This document shows positions 1 to 7,695 of a DNA stretch of 9,780 nt, piece after piece; within the stretch, counting starts at the first letter, position 1, and each line of letters starts with the position of its first letter. Where the stretch lies: positions 1-9,780 of the forward strand of contig JACRMZ010000018.1 of NCBI GenBank assembly GCA_016219455.1, written 5' to 3'. The notes below the pieces were generated by a model. That model was given only the letters and a program-made list of their open reading frames with translations, was not told where the DNA came from and searched no databases. The position numbers were made by a program, and so were the translations under genes. Source of the DNA: Candidatus Aenigmatarchaeota archaeon. Lineage in GTDB: Archaea > Aenigmatarchaeota > Aenigmatarchaeia > PWEA01 > JACRMZ01.

Positions 1-34
1 GTCAAGTCAGAAGGGCCCGTAGCTCAGCCTGGTA

Positions 35-64
35 GCGGCTTCCATAAGGAATTCGCCGCCGGGA
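35..64 (+). other. tRNA intron 1 (D-loop, noncanonical)
   Basis: This is a 30-nt intron in the D-loop, between tRNA positions 20a and 20b. The BHB has central helix CTGG (29-32) with CCGG (59-62), one of its pairs being G-U. The bulges are TAG (33-35) and GAA (63-65), and each is cut after its second base. The inner helix is CGGC (36-39) with GCCG (55-58), and the intron also contains TTCC/GGAA (40-43 with 48-51). Removing it restores the D-loop AGCCTGGTAAA and lets GCTC pair with GAGC. The outer helix next to the second bulge is weak, so this is a relaxed BHB. Noncanonical sites of this kind need an endonuclease of broad specificity. Confidence 0.85.
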
Positions 65-75
65 AAGAGCACCGG

Positions 76-102
76 ATACCTCTTCGCAAAGAGGAAGGTG
101 AG
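76..102 (+). other. tRNA intron 2 (anticodon stem 30/31, noncanonical)
   Basis: This is a 27-nt intron between tRNA positions 30 and 31, and it has the best-formed BHB of the three. The central helix CACC (70-73) pairs perfectly with GGTG (97-100). The bulges are GGA (74-76) and AGG (101-103). An outer helix AAGAG (65-69) pairs with CTTTT (104-108) with one G-U pair. Inside, T77-A96 is followed by a 6-bp hairpin CCTCTT (79-84) with AAGAGG (89-94). Excision joins CCGG to G103 and completes the anticodon stem. Position 30/31 is a site known for extra introns in crenarchaeal tRNAs. Confidence 0.88.
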
Positions 103-109
103 GCTTTTA

Positions 110-156
110 ACTGGGTTAAAAGCTTATTAACGGCTTTGGCCGGATGATAGGAAGAA
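110..156 (+). other. tRNA intron 3 (canonical 37/38)
   Basis: This is a 47-nt intron one base 3' of the anticodon, the commonest archaeal intron site. The central helix CTTT (104-107) pairs with GAAG (151-154), including one G-U. The bulges are TAA (108-110) and AAA (155-157). The outer helix is the anticodon stem itself (72-75 plus 103 with 158-162), which exists only after intron 2 is removed. The intron interior can branch into GTTAA/TTAAC (115-119 with 127-131) and GGC/GCC (132-134 with 139-141). No coding sequence or homing endonuclease is present. Confidence 0.87.
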
Positions 157-212
157 ACCCGGGTGTCGCGGGTTCGAACCCCGTCGGGCCCGCCAAAAGT
201 CCTAGTGAAGGA

Positions 213-217
213 AGGTG
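213..217 (+). promoter_or_regulatory. Shine-Dalgarno of rpoH
   Basis: AGGTG lies five bases before ATG 223 and fixes that start. The same frame stays open back to GTG 163, but that codon is inside the tRNA. Confidence 0.7.
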
Positions 218-222
218 AAAAG

Positions 223-462
223 ATGACAGTTGAGTTTGATCTGTTGAACCATGAGCTTGTGCCGAAGCAGGAAATAGCGAAGAAGGATGAGATTGACGAG
301 ATTCTCAAAAAATACAATATCACCAAGGAGCAGCTTCCAAAAATAAAGTCAAAAGACCCTGTGGTAAAGAGGATAGGCGCCAAGGACGGGGATGTTATAA
401 AGTCAACGAGGAAAAGCCCCACTGCCGGCGTATCCATATACTACAGGATTGTTGTGAGGTAA
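223..462 (+). CDS. rpoH: RNA polymerase subunit H
   Basis: A 79-aa protein homologous to the C-terminal domain of eukaryotic Rpb5, which sits in the lower jaw of the polymerase near downstream DNA. The body VPKQEIAKKDE followed by the LPKIKSKDPVVKRIGAK segment (about residues 39-54), and the C-terminal TAGVSIYYRIVVR, are typical of the archaeal H subunit. The length fits the family (about 75-85 aa). ATG 223 is chosen for its Shine-Dalgarno motif and because the N-terminus aligns without the tRNA-encoded extension. The gene lies 27 bases after the tRNA CCA end and four bases before rpoB. Overlap with an archaeal promoter is hard to see here, because the zone where a TATA box would lie is the G+C-rich T-arm of the tRNA. 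Transcription from upstream is therefore likely. Confidence 0.95.
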   Translation: MTVEFDLLNHELVPKQEIAKKDEIDEILKKYNITKEQLPKIKSKDPVVKRIGAKDGDVIKSTRKSPTAGVSIYYRIVVR

Positions 463-466
463 TTGC

Positions 467-3400
467 ATGGAAACAAAGGACATGAACAGGTTTCAGGTTT
501 TGTTGGATTCTTTCGCCCGGCAGCGCGGTTTTGTCAAATACCAAGTAGACAGTTACAATCGTTTTGTCAATTACACTCTTCAGCAGATTGTCGATGAGAT
601 AAAGGAAATAGTCCCGGAAAGCGAAAGGCTGATAGACTTCAAGGTAAAGCTTGGGAGGATTCGCATAGGCAAGCCAAGCGTGAAGGAAGCCGACGGAAGC
701 TACCGCGAGATATTGCCGATGGAGGCAAGGTTGAGGGACGTTACTTACGCAGCGCCGCTGTTCCTCGAAATGATACCTACTGTTGCAGGCGTTGAGCAGG
801 AGCGCGCCGAAGTGAAGATCGGCGAATTGCCAATAATGATCAAGAGCGAGTTGTGCCCGCTGTCAATGCTGGGAAATGAAGAGCTTGTCGGGGCAGGTGA
901 AGACCCGGAGGACCCCGGCGGATATTTCATAATAAACGGGACTGAGCGTGTCTTGGTTTTGGTGGAAGAGATTGCCCCAAACAAAATAATCCTCGAGAAC
1001 GTCCAGCGCGGGACAGTCATACAGTCCGCAAGGATAAACAGCGAAAAAGTCGGCTGGGGTCAGAGGCACGTCATAGAAAGGAAGAAGGACGGAATGCTGA
1101 CAATATCGTTTGCGAACATCAAGAAGCTCCCGTTGATTGTGCTCATGAGGGCACTTGGGCTTGAGACTGACAAGGACATAATAGAGTCTGTCACAATGAA
1201 GGACAAGTACCGCGAGGACATCTACACAAATCTCTATGAGACTGATGTCACTAACATCCTTGACGCCCTTGAGTACATAGGAAGGGCGATGAAGGTATTC
1301 CAGAAGGAGTACCGCAAGGAACGCGCCGAACAGGTGATAGACAAGTACCTTCTGCCGCACATTGGGCAGAAGAAGGATGACCGTGTCCTCAAGGCATTGT
1401 ATCTCGGGAACATAGCAAGGAAGCTCATGGAGCTTGCGGAAAACAAGCTGCAGGAGGACGACATAGACCACTATTCAAACAAGAGGCTGAGGATGAGCGG
1501 TGATTTGCTTGAAGTCCTGTTCAGGAGCATAATGCTTGGAAGATGGGGCCTTATAGCAAGGATAGTCTACAACTACCAGAAGATTGCCAAGAGAGGAAAG
1601 CTCCCATCTGTTGGGACAATCGTAGAGAGCAACGTCCTTACGAACAACATAAACAGCGCACTTGCAACCGGCCTATGGGTCGGGGGGCGCACAGGCGTCA
1701 GCCAACGGCTCGAAAGGGCAAATTATCTGAGGACTGTCGCTCATTTGCGTAACGTTATTTCTCCGCTAAGCACGACTCAGGAGCACTTTGAGGCAAGAGA
1801 GCTTCACACAACGCACTGGGGGCGTTTGTGCCCAAGTGAGACTCCTGAAGGGCCGACAATAGGCCTCAGAAAATATCTTGCCACGATGGCTGAGATAACC
1901 ACAGGAATAGACGAGCAGGAGGTAAAGGACACGCTAAAAGGGATTCTTGGAAAATTCGAAGGCACAAAGGAGTACAGTGTCTTTGTCAACGGAATATTGA
2001 TAGGCAAAGCGGGAAGGCCGCAGGCGTTCGTGCAGGAAGTCAGGCGCTTGAGGAGGAATGGCTCGCTGTCAAACCAGATAAACATAAGGACCAATGACAG
2101 GGCCGAAGAAGTTACGGTGAACACGGACTCCGGAAGAGTGAGAAGGCCCCTCATCATAGCGCAGGACGGGAAGTCAATGCTCACCGATGATATGATAAAG
2201 AAGCTCAAGGAAGGCAAGGTCGGCTGGGAAGACTTCATCAACAAAGGAGCGATAGAATACCTTGATGCAGATGAGGAAGAGAACGCCTACATCGGGCTTT
2301 CCGACAACGAGCTTGGCAAGGACCATTCGCACGTCGAGATAAACCCGTTGACAATAATGGGATTGCCGTCTTCGATGATACCGTTTGCGGAATACAACAG
2401 AGGCGACAGAGTAAACTTCGGGGCGAAGATGAGCGGGCAGAGCCTTGGGCTGTATGCATCCAACTATCTTTTGAGGGTTGATACAAAGTCCAATATGCTT
2501 TCGTATCCGCAGATACCGCTCGTGTCAACAGACACATACCCGATCCTGGGGATAGACAGGCATCCTGCAGGGCAGAACGTCGTGATAGCGTTGCTATGCC
2601 ACGGCGGCTACAACATGGAAGACTCAGTTATGGTAAACAAGGCCAGCATAGAAAGAGGCTTTGGCAGGAGCTACTTCTTCCGCACTTACCAGTCCGAAGA
2701 GATGAGGTACTGGGGTGGACAGGAGGACGAAGTCCGCATACCGGAAAAGGACATACGCGGTTACAGGAGCGAAAAAGCGTATACAATGCTGACAGAAGAC
2801 GGCCTCATACCTCCCGAGACTGAAGTCAATGGCGGTGACGTTGTTGTCGGAAAAACCTCGCCTCTCAGGTTCTTGGGAGGCGGAGAGCTGATGACTGGCA
2901 TTCAGAACCGCAGGGAAACAAGCCTTACCGTAAGGCACGGTGAGAGGGGAGTGATAGACAAGGTACTCCTTTCGGAAACGCAGAACGGAAACAGGCTTGT
3001 GAAAGTCACAATAAGGGATGAGCGTGTTCTCGAGCTCGGGGACAAGCTTGCGTCAAGGCACGGGCAGAAGGGCATAATAGGCCTCATCGTTTCTCCTGAA
3101 GACATGCCGTTCGCATCTTCTGGAATATCGCCTGACATAATAATGAATCCGCATTCAATCCCGTCAAGATTGACAATAGGTCAGCTTCTGGAGATGGTGA
3201 GCGGAAAGGCAGGCGCCCTCTCAGGAAGGCAGATCAACGGCACGCCGTTCAACGGTGAAAAAGAGAAGGACGTCAGGAAGGAGCTTCTCGGCCTTGGATT
3301 CCGTTCTGACGGCAAGGAGCGGCTCTATAACGGGCTGACAGGCGAGATACTCGAAGTCGAGATCTTCATGGGAATGATATACTACCAGAAGCTCGAGCAC

Positions 3401-3763
3401 ATGGTTGCCAACAAGATTCATGCAAGGAGCCGTGGGCCCGTGGCGTTGCTTACGAAGCAGCCGACAGAAGGAAGGGCAAAGGAAGGCGGCCTCAGGCTTG
3501 GTGAGATGGAGAAGGACTGTTTGCTTGCGCACGGCGCAAGCCTTCTGCTCAAGGAGAGGTTCTCTTCGGACCAGGTTAGCATCCCAATATGCGACAAGTG
3601 CGGAGTGCTTGCAGTGAAGGACTGGATGAAAAACAAGACATATTGCCACATCTGCGGCTCGACGAAAATAACCGAGGTGGAGATGAGCTACGCATTCAAG
3701 CTGCTTTTAGATGAGCTTGAATCGCTCTGCATCTATCCCAAAGTGACTGTGGAGGAGAATTGA
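467..3763 (+). CDS. rpoB: RNA polymerase subunit B (fused B''-B')
   Basis: The second-largest RNAP subunit, 1098 aa, uninterrupted, so B'' and B' are fused as in crenarchaea and several other lineages. Hallmarks in order are WGRLCPSETPEG (residues 451-462), GGYNMEDS (713-720, with the conserved Glu-Asp pair near the active site), KLASRHGQKGI (860-870, with catalytic-centre lysine and histidine) and the clamp-anchor segment RSRGP to GGLRLGEMEKD (987-1017). The C-terminal clamp zinc site is C1042, C1045, C1060 and C1063. The GTGAGGT just before the start (454-460, overlapping the rpoH stop) supports ATG 467. A second ATG lies at 482, but it is farther from the motif. Length matches fused archaeal B (about 1100-1130 aa). 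Together with A' it forms the catalytic cleft. Confidence 0.98.
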   Translation: METKDMNRFQVLLDSFARQRGFVKYQVDSYNRFVNYTLQQIVDEIKEIVPESERLIDFKVKLGRIRIGKPSVKEADGSYREILPMEARLRDVTYAAPLFLEMIPTVAGVEQERAEVKIGELPIMIKSELCPLSMLGNEELVGAGEDPEDPGGYFIINGTERVLVLVEEIAPNKIILENVQRGTVIQSARINSEKVGWGQRHVIERKKDGMLTISFANIKKLPLIVLMRALGLETDKDIIESVTMKDKYREDIYTNLYETDVTNILDALEYIGRAMKVFQKEYRKERAEQVIDKYLLPHIGQKKDDRVLKALYLGNIARKLMELAENKLQEDDIDHYSNKRLRMSGDLLEVLFRSIMLGRWGLIARIVYNYQKIAKRGKLPSVGTIVESNVLTNNINSALATGLWVGGRTGVSQRLERANYLRTVAHLRNVISPLSTTQEHFEARELHTTHWGRLCPSETPEGPTIGLRKYLATMAEITTGIDEQEVKDTLKGILGKFEGTKEYSVFVNGILIGKAGRPQAFVQEVRRLRRNGSLSNQINIRTNDRAEEVTVNTDSGRVRRPLIIAQDGKSMLTDDMIKKLKEGKVGWEDFINKGAIEYLDADEEENAYIGLSDNELGKDHSHVEINPLTIMGLPSSMIPFAEYNRGDRVNFGAKMSGQSLGLYASNYLLRVDTKSNMLSYPQIPLVSTDTYPILGIDRHPAGQNVVIALLCHGGYNMEDSVMVNKASIERGFGRSYFFRTYQSEEMRYWGGQEDEVRIPEKDIRGYRSEKAYTMLTEDGLIPPETEVNGGDVVVGKTSPLRFLGGGELMTGIQNRRETSLTVRHGERGVIDKVLLSETQNGNRLVKVTIRDERVLELGDKLASRHGQKGIIGLIVSPEDMPFASSGISPDIIMNPHSIPSRLTIGQLLEMVSGKAGALSGRQINGTPFNGEKEKDVRKELLGLGFRSDGKERLYNGLTGEILEVEIFMGMIYYQKLEHMVANKIHARSRGPVALLTKQPTEGRAKEGGLRLGEMEKDCLLAHGASLLLKERFSSDQVSIPICDKCGVLAVKDWMKNKTYCHICGSTKITEVEMSYAFKLLLDELESLCIYPKVTVEEN

Positions 3764-3764
3764 T

Positions 3765-6294
3765 ATGTCATTCAAGGTAAGTTCCATAAAATTCGGGTTG
3801 CTGTCGCCATCAATGATAAAGAAGATGGCAGCAGTCGAGATAACTCTCCCGGAACTCTATGACAAGGATGGTTATCCAATAGAGAAGGGCGTTATGGACC
3901 CAAGGCTTGGCGTCATAGACCCGGGAATGCGCTGCAGGACGTGCGGCGGCGGTGTGGGGACATGCTATGGCCACTTTGGTTACCTTGAAATCGCGCAGCC
4001 AGTCATCCATGTCAAGCATGTAAAAACAATTTACAGCGTTCTCAGGTCGACTTGCGAAAAGTGCGGCCGTGCCTTGGTAAAGAGGGGCGAAGTTACAGTA
4101 ATCGACACTGGATATGAAGGAGGCGAGGATGCCGGTGAGGGAAGCTCCGGCGGGGAAAAAGAAACCGCCTTTTCTGCCGTGAAGAAGAAGTGCCCGCACT
4201 GCGGATCTGAACAGGCCAAAGTCAGGATGAACAAGCCTTATGACTACATGCTAGGCGGCAAAAAGCTAAATCCTGTCGAGATACGCGAATGGCTTGAGCG
4301 GATTCCTGACAAGGATTTGAAGGTGCTGGGAATAGAAGGCGGCAGGCCTGATTGGCTCATATTGACAGTTTTGCCCGTTCCACCGGTAAGCATGCGGCCA
4401 TCAATAACTCTTGAGACTGGCGAGCGTTCAGAGGACGACCTCACTCACAAGCTTGTCGATCTGGTAAGGATAAACCAGAGATTAAGGGACAACGTGGAGA
4501 TAGGCGCTCCGGATTTCATAATTGAAGATCTTTGGGAACTTTTGCAGTACCATGTTGCGACTCTTTTTGACAATGGATTATCAGGAGTCCCGCAGGCACG
4601 CCACCGTTCAGGAAGGGCGCTAAGGACACTTGCCCAAAGGCTCAAGGGCAAGGAAGGCAGGTTCAGGGGCAATCTTACAGGCAAGAGAGTGAACTTCTCT
4701 GCACGTACCGTAGTCTCGCCTGACCCGAACTTGAGTATAAATGAAGTCGGCGTTCCTGAGGTAATAGCAAGGGAGCTCACAATGCCCATAAGGGTAAACG
4801 AGATGAACCTTGAGCAGATGAAAAAAATAGTTAAGATTGGCCCTGAGCACCTCGGAGGGGCAAATTATATCATAAGACCGGATGGTAAAAAAAAGAAGGT
4901 CACAGAGCACAATAAAGAGGAAATCGCAAGCGAAGTCCAGGCTGGCTTCATAATAGAACGGCACTTGCAGGATGGCGACATAGTCATTTTCAACAGGCAG
5001 CCATCGTTGCATAGGATGAGCATCATGGCCCATAGAGTCAGGATAATGCCATACAAGACTTTCCGTTTCAACCTCTCTGTCTGCGCTCCATACAACGCTG
5101 ACTTTGACGGGGACGAAATGAACCTCCATGTGCCCCAGACAGAAGAGGCGCAGACTGAGGCTGTCGAACTGATGATGGTCGAGAACCACATCCGCTCTCC
5201 GCGCTTTGGCGGCCCGATCATAGGGTGCATCCAGGACCACATAAGCGGAAACTACATGCTAACTCTTGACAGCACAATTGTGCCAAAGGCCCGCGCAATC
5301 CAACTCCTTGTTGCACTTGGAATAGAGGAAGAGTTGGAGAAGGACATATCAGGAAAGGAACTCTTTTCTTATCTGCTTCCAAAGGGTCTCAACCTCAAAT
5401 TCAAGAGCAATGACGGGAAGATAGTCGTAATAAAGGACGGTAAGCTCGTTCAGGGAGTGATAGACAAAAAAGCCATAGGCACTGAAGTCGGGATACTCAT
5501 TGGGAAGATAGACAAGGAATATGGCAAAGAAATATCGCGGGAGTTCATAGACAGGATAGGAAAACTCGGGATAAAATACCTTGACACAATCGGCTTTACC
5601 ATAGGCATTTCCGATGAGGACATCAAAAACGACGCGTTTAAGGAAATCAAGTCCCAGATAAAGGACGTCGAGAAGGAATGCGAGAACATAATAACCTCAT
5701 ACAGGAAGGGGTCCATAGAGATACTGCCCGGCCAGACAGTGGAGGAAAGCCTTGAGACGTTCATAATGACTGAGCTGAGGAAGGTCCTAGACAAGACGAG
5801 CAAGATAATAGACAGGAGCCTGCCTAGCAACTGCGCAGTCATAATGGCGCGTTCAGGCGCAGACACAGCTTGCAGGCTGCGTCGGCCAGCAGACGTTGCA
5901 GGGAAAGAGGATACACCGTGGTTACACTGAAAGGACGCTTCCGCATTTTGCCAAGGACACCCTTTCGCCATCGGCGCACGGCTTCGTTGCTAGTTCGTTC
6001 AAGGACGGCTTAACGCCAATTGAGTTCTTCTTCAACGCCATGAACGGAAGAGAAGGCCTGATGGACAAGTCCCTCAGGACAAGGCACTCAGGCTACATGG
6101 AAAGGCGTCTCGTGAATGCGATGCAGGACCTCAAGGTCGAATATGACGGCACAGTGAGGAACAACAAGAGAGTAATAGTGCAGTTCGCTCCGGGAGAGGA
6201 CGGCATTGACCCTGCAAAGAGCGAATGGGGCTCGTTGGATGTTGATGGCATCATAGCGAGCCATATGGAGACTTTGAAAGGTGATAAGGAATGA
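3765..6294 (+). CDS. rpoA1: RNA polymerase subunit A', frameshifted
   Basis: The largest-subunit N-terminal part. It holds the clamp zinc sites (C57, C60, C67, H70; and C97, C100, C143, C146), the lid/rudder-adjacent [16 protein letters not shown] (307-322) and the Mg-binding [10 protein letters not shown] with Asp446, Asp448 and Asp450. The frame is good up to SGA, ending at base 5861 (residue 699). It then runs out of frame and stops at 5930. The homologous protein resumes one base later in another frame, at [10 protein letters not shown] (from 5863). It continues through [15 protein letters not shown] and the bridge helix to the TGA at 6292-6294. Between SGA and TQ the family has seven residues (RGS, two variable, N, I/L), so about 20 bases are missing. 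A repaired protein would be near 849 aa, close to normal. GGAGGAG (3751-3757) precedes ATG 3765. An assembly or sequencing error is the simplest explanation; true disruption would be surprising because the gene is essential. Between the second pair of zinc cysteines lies a Gly/Glu-rich stretch (about 115-135). Confidence 0.93.
5860..5864 (+). other. Frameshift junction in rpoA1
   Basis: The +0 frame ends its homology at codon GCA (5859-5861), the A of SGA. Base 5862 is orphaned, and ACA (5863-5865) begins [10 protein letters not shown] in the next frame. That second frame has a stop at 5842-5844, so it cannot extend far upstream, and its first possible start is TTG 5896, inside the conserved block. 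There is no slippery heptamer or hairpin that would suggest programmed frameshifting. Conserved residues are missing, which frameshifting alone would not cause. Confidence 0.85.
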
Positions 6295-7415
6295 TGGAGC
6301 TTCCAAAGAAGATAGAGGACCAGGCAATAGCTATCATTGAGGCAGGCAAACTTACAGACTCGCAGAAGAAAAAAGTAATGGAAAAGATTTCCAAGAAATA
6401 CAAAGAGTCCCTGTACGAACCGGGTGATGCTGTAGGCATCATAGCCGCCCAGAGCATTTCAGAGCCGGCAACGCAGATGACGATGAGAACGTATCACGTC
6501 GCAGGGTCGGCTGGAATCCAGGTCACTTTGGGACTTCCAAGGCTGATTGAAATAGTCGACGCACGGAAGAGCCCCTCGACTCCGTCAATGGTGATTCATC
6601 TTGAGCACAGCCACAATACAAGGGAAGGCGCAAGGAAGATAGCTTCGCAGATAAGGGAGACTTCGGTGAGGAACGTTGCACTGGAAGACACGATAGATCT
6701 CGCTAACATGAAGATTGAGATAAAGGTCGACAAGAAGAAGATTGCCGAGCTTGAGATTGACATTGACGACATGCTGAAGAGGGCAAAGAAGGCCATACGT
6801 AACTTCGATGTCGAGATGGAAGGGGACACGATAAGGCTGTCGCCAAAAAAGGAACTGAGCATAAGGGATATGGAAAAGCACAAGCTGAAGCTTCTGGACA
6901 CCCAAATAAAAGGGATAAAGGGGATAAAACAGGCAATCGTCCGCGAACGCGACGATGGCTGGATAATAGACACACTCGGCTCCAGCCTTGAGAAAACACT
7001 TGCCATAGATGGCGTCGATGCTGCTACCACCACGACCAATGATATCAACCAGATTCAGAAAGTGCTGGGCATCGAAGCCGCACGAAATTCGATAGTCAAG
7101 GAAGCTTCCGAGACTCTCGAAGAGCAGGGATTAAACGTCCAGATAAGGCACATAATGCTTTTGGCAGACGTTATGACCACGGAAGGCGAGGTCAAGGCGA
7201 TTGGCCGTTACGGGGTAGCCGGCGAGAAGGGCAGTGTCCTTGCAAGAGCCAACTTCGAAGTCACGCTAAAGCACCTGACAAACGCCGCAATAACAAAGGA
7301 AACCGACAACCTCGAATCGGTTGTCGAAAACGTGATGCTGAATCAGGTGACTCCGATAGGGACAGGGATGTGCGAGCTGTACTACAGCCCAAAGGACAAG
7401 AAGAAAAAGGAATAA
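6291..7415 (+). CDS. rpoA2: RNA polymerase subunit A''
   Basis: The C-terminal part of the largest subunit, 374 aa, encoded separately as is standard in archaea. The segment [20 protein letters not shown] (residues 43-62) leads into the trigger loop [11 protein letters not shown], where His69 corresponds to the substrate-contacting histidine. [13 protein letters not shown] follows. The jaw region (about 100-230) and the conserved C-terminal [29 protein letters not shown] are present, so the protein looks complete. The start ATGA overlaps the rpoA1 stop by four bases (6291-6294), with AGGTGAT at 6279-6285 just upstream, indicating translational coupling. A second ATG directly after the first (6294) is an alternative start. 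Confidence 0.97.
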   Translation: MMELPKKIEDQAIAIIEAGKLTDSQKKKVMEKISKKYKESLYEPGDAVGIIAAQSISEPATQMTMRTYHVAGSAGIQVTLGLPRLIEIVDARKSPSTPSMVIHLEHSHNTREGARKIASQIRETSVRNVALEDTIDLANMKIEIKVDKKKIAELEIDIDDMLKRAKKAIRNFDVEMEGDTIRLSPKKELSIRDMEKHKLKLLDTQIKGIKGIKQAIVRERDDGWIIDTLGSSLEKTLAIDGVDAATTTTNDINQIQKVLGIEAARNSIVKEASETLEEQGLNVQIRHIMLLADVMTTEGEVKAIGRYGVAGEKGSVLARANFEVTLKHLTNAAITKETDNLESVVENVMLNQVTPIGTGMCELYYSPKDKKKKE

Positions 7416-7420
7416 ATACT
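7411..7420 (+). promoter_or_regulatory. Possible TATA-like promoter before L30e
   Basis: The only A+T-rich run in the 25-base gap after rpoA2 is AATAAATACT. It lies about 25 bases before ATG 7441, which would suit a nearly leaderless L30e transcript. No BRE purines are clear, and the run overlaps the rpoA2 stop. GGTGGT at 7423-7428 is a poor Shine-Dalgarno because it is 12 bases from the start. Confidence 0.25.
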
Positions 7421-7440
7421 TCGGTGGTGTTCAAAGGGTT

Positions 7441-7686
7441 ATGAACGAAAAGGAAGCGCAGGAAATGATAGGGAAGAGGAACGGCATAGTAGGCGCCAAG
7501 CTGACATTAAAGTCGGCCAAGGCAGGCAAGGTCAAGGCGGCAATCCTCGCTTCCAATTGCCCTCCGTCCACGAAGAAAAAGCTCAAGTCCGCAAGCGTCG
7601 AAATACTGAAGTTCAAGGGGAGCTCAAGGGAACTGGGTTTAGCGTGCGGCAAGCCATTCACGGTTGCAGTTGTGGGGCTCCAATAG
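7441..7686 (+). CDS. rpl30e: Ribosomal protein L30e
   Basis: An 81-aa basic protein of the L7Ae/L30e family, a large-subunit ribosomal protein that binds kink-turn RNA. It shows the family pattern GIVGAKLTLKSAKAGKVKAAILASNCPP (lysine-rich helix then strand), the short strand VEILKFKGSSRELG (about 53-66) and the closing CGKPFTVAVVGL. It is shorter than usual (family about 95-105 aa), mainly in the N-terminal helix and the loop around residues 45-52. Position between rpoA2 and nusA is the standard archaeal context and supports the call. ATG 7441 is the only start in the open stretch. The next gene, nusA, is in the same frame and begins 9 bases after the TAG. Confidence 0.88.
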   Translation: MNEKEAQEMIGKRNGIVGAKLTLKSAKAGKVKAAILASNCPPSTKKKLKSASVEILKFKGSSRELGLACGKPFTVAVVGLQ

Positions 7687-7695
7687 GCTGGTTTT

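Larger units (their letters stand above)
13..195 (+). tRNA. tRNA-Lys(UUU) with three introns
   Basis: The ends form a perfect 7-bp acceptor stem (GGGCCCG 13-19 with CGGGCCC 185-191). Discriminator G192 and an encoded CCA (193-195) follow. The T-arm is GCGGG, TTCGAAC, CCCGT (168-184), and the variable loop is GTGTC (163-167). Nothing contiguous gives a D-arm and anticodon arm, but removing 35-64, 76-102 and 110-156 gives a textbook tRNA. It then has D-stem GCTC/GAGC (22-25 with 67-70), an 11-nt D-loop, A26, anticodon stem CCGGG (72-75 plus 103) paired with CCCGG (158-162), and loop CTTTTAA with anticodon UUU at 106-108. The mature RNA is 76 nt, plus CCA. Acceptor sequence, D-loop and G73 match archaeal tRNA-Lys as I recall it. 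All three junctions lie in BHB motifs, which is strong independent support. The splice sites are inferred and could shift by a base. No other tRNA identity fits. Confidence 0.93.

Noticed and set aside
163..222. N-terminal extension of rpoH from GTG 163
   Set aside because: It lies in the tRNA variable loop and T-arm, has no homology to subunit H, and ATG 223 has a Shine-Dalgarno.
24..437. Minus-strand reading frame of 137 codons
   Set aside because: It is a shadow of the tRNA and rpoH on the other strand and resembles nothing.
5862..5895. Programmed ribosomal frameshift in rpoA1
   Set aside because: No slippery heptamer, no downstream pseudoknot seen, and seven conserved residues are absent, which frameshifting cannot restore.
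5896..6294. Separate gene for the last part of A'
   Set aside because: Its only early start is TTG 5896, inside a conserved block that extends upstream to 5863, with no ribosome site.
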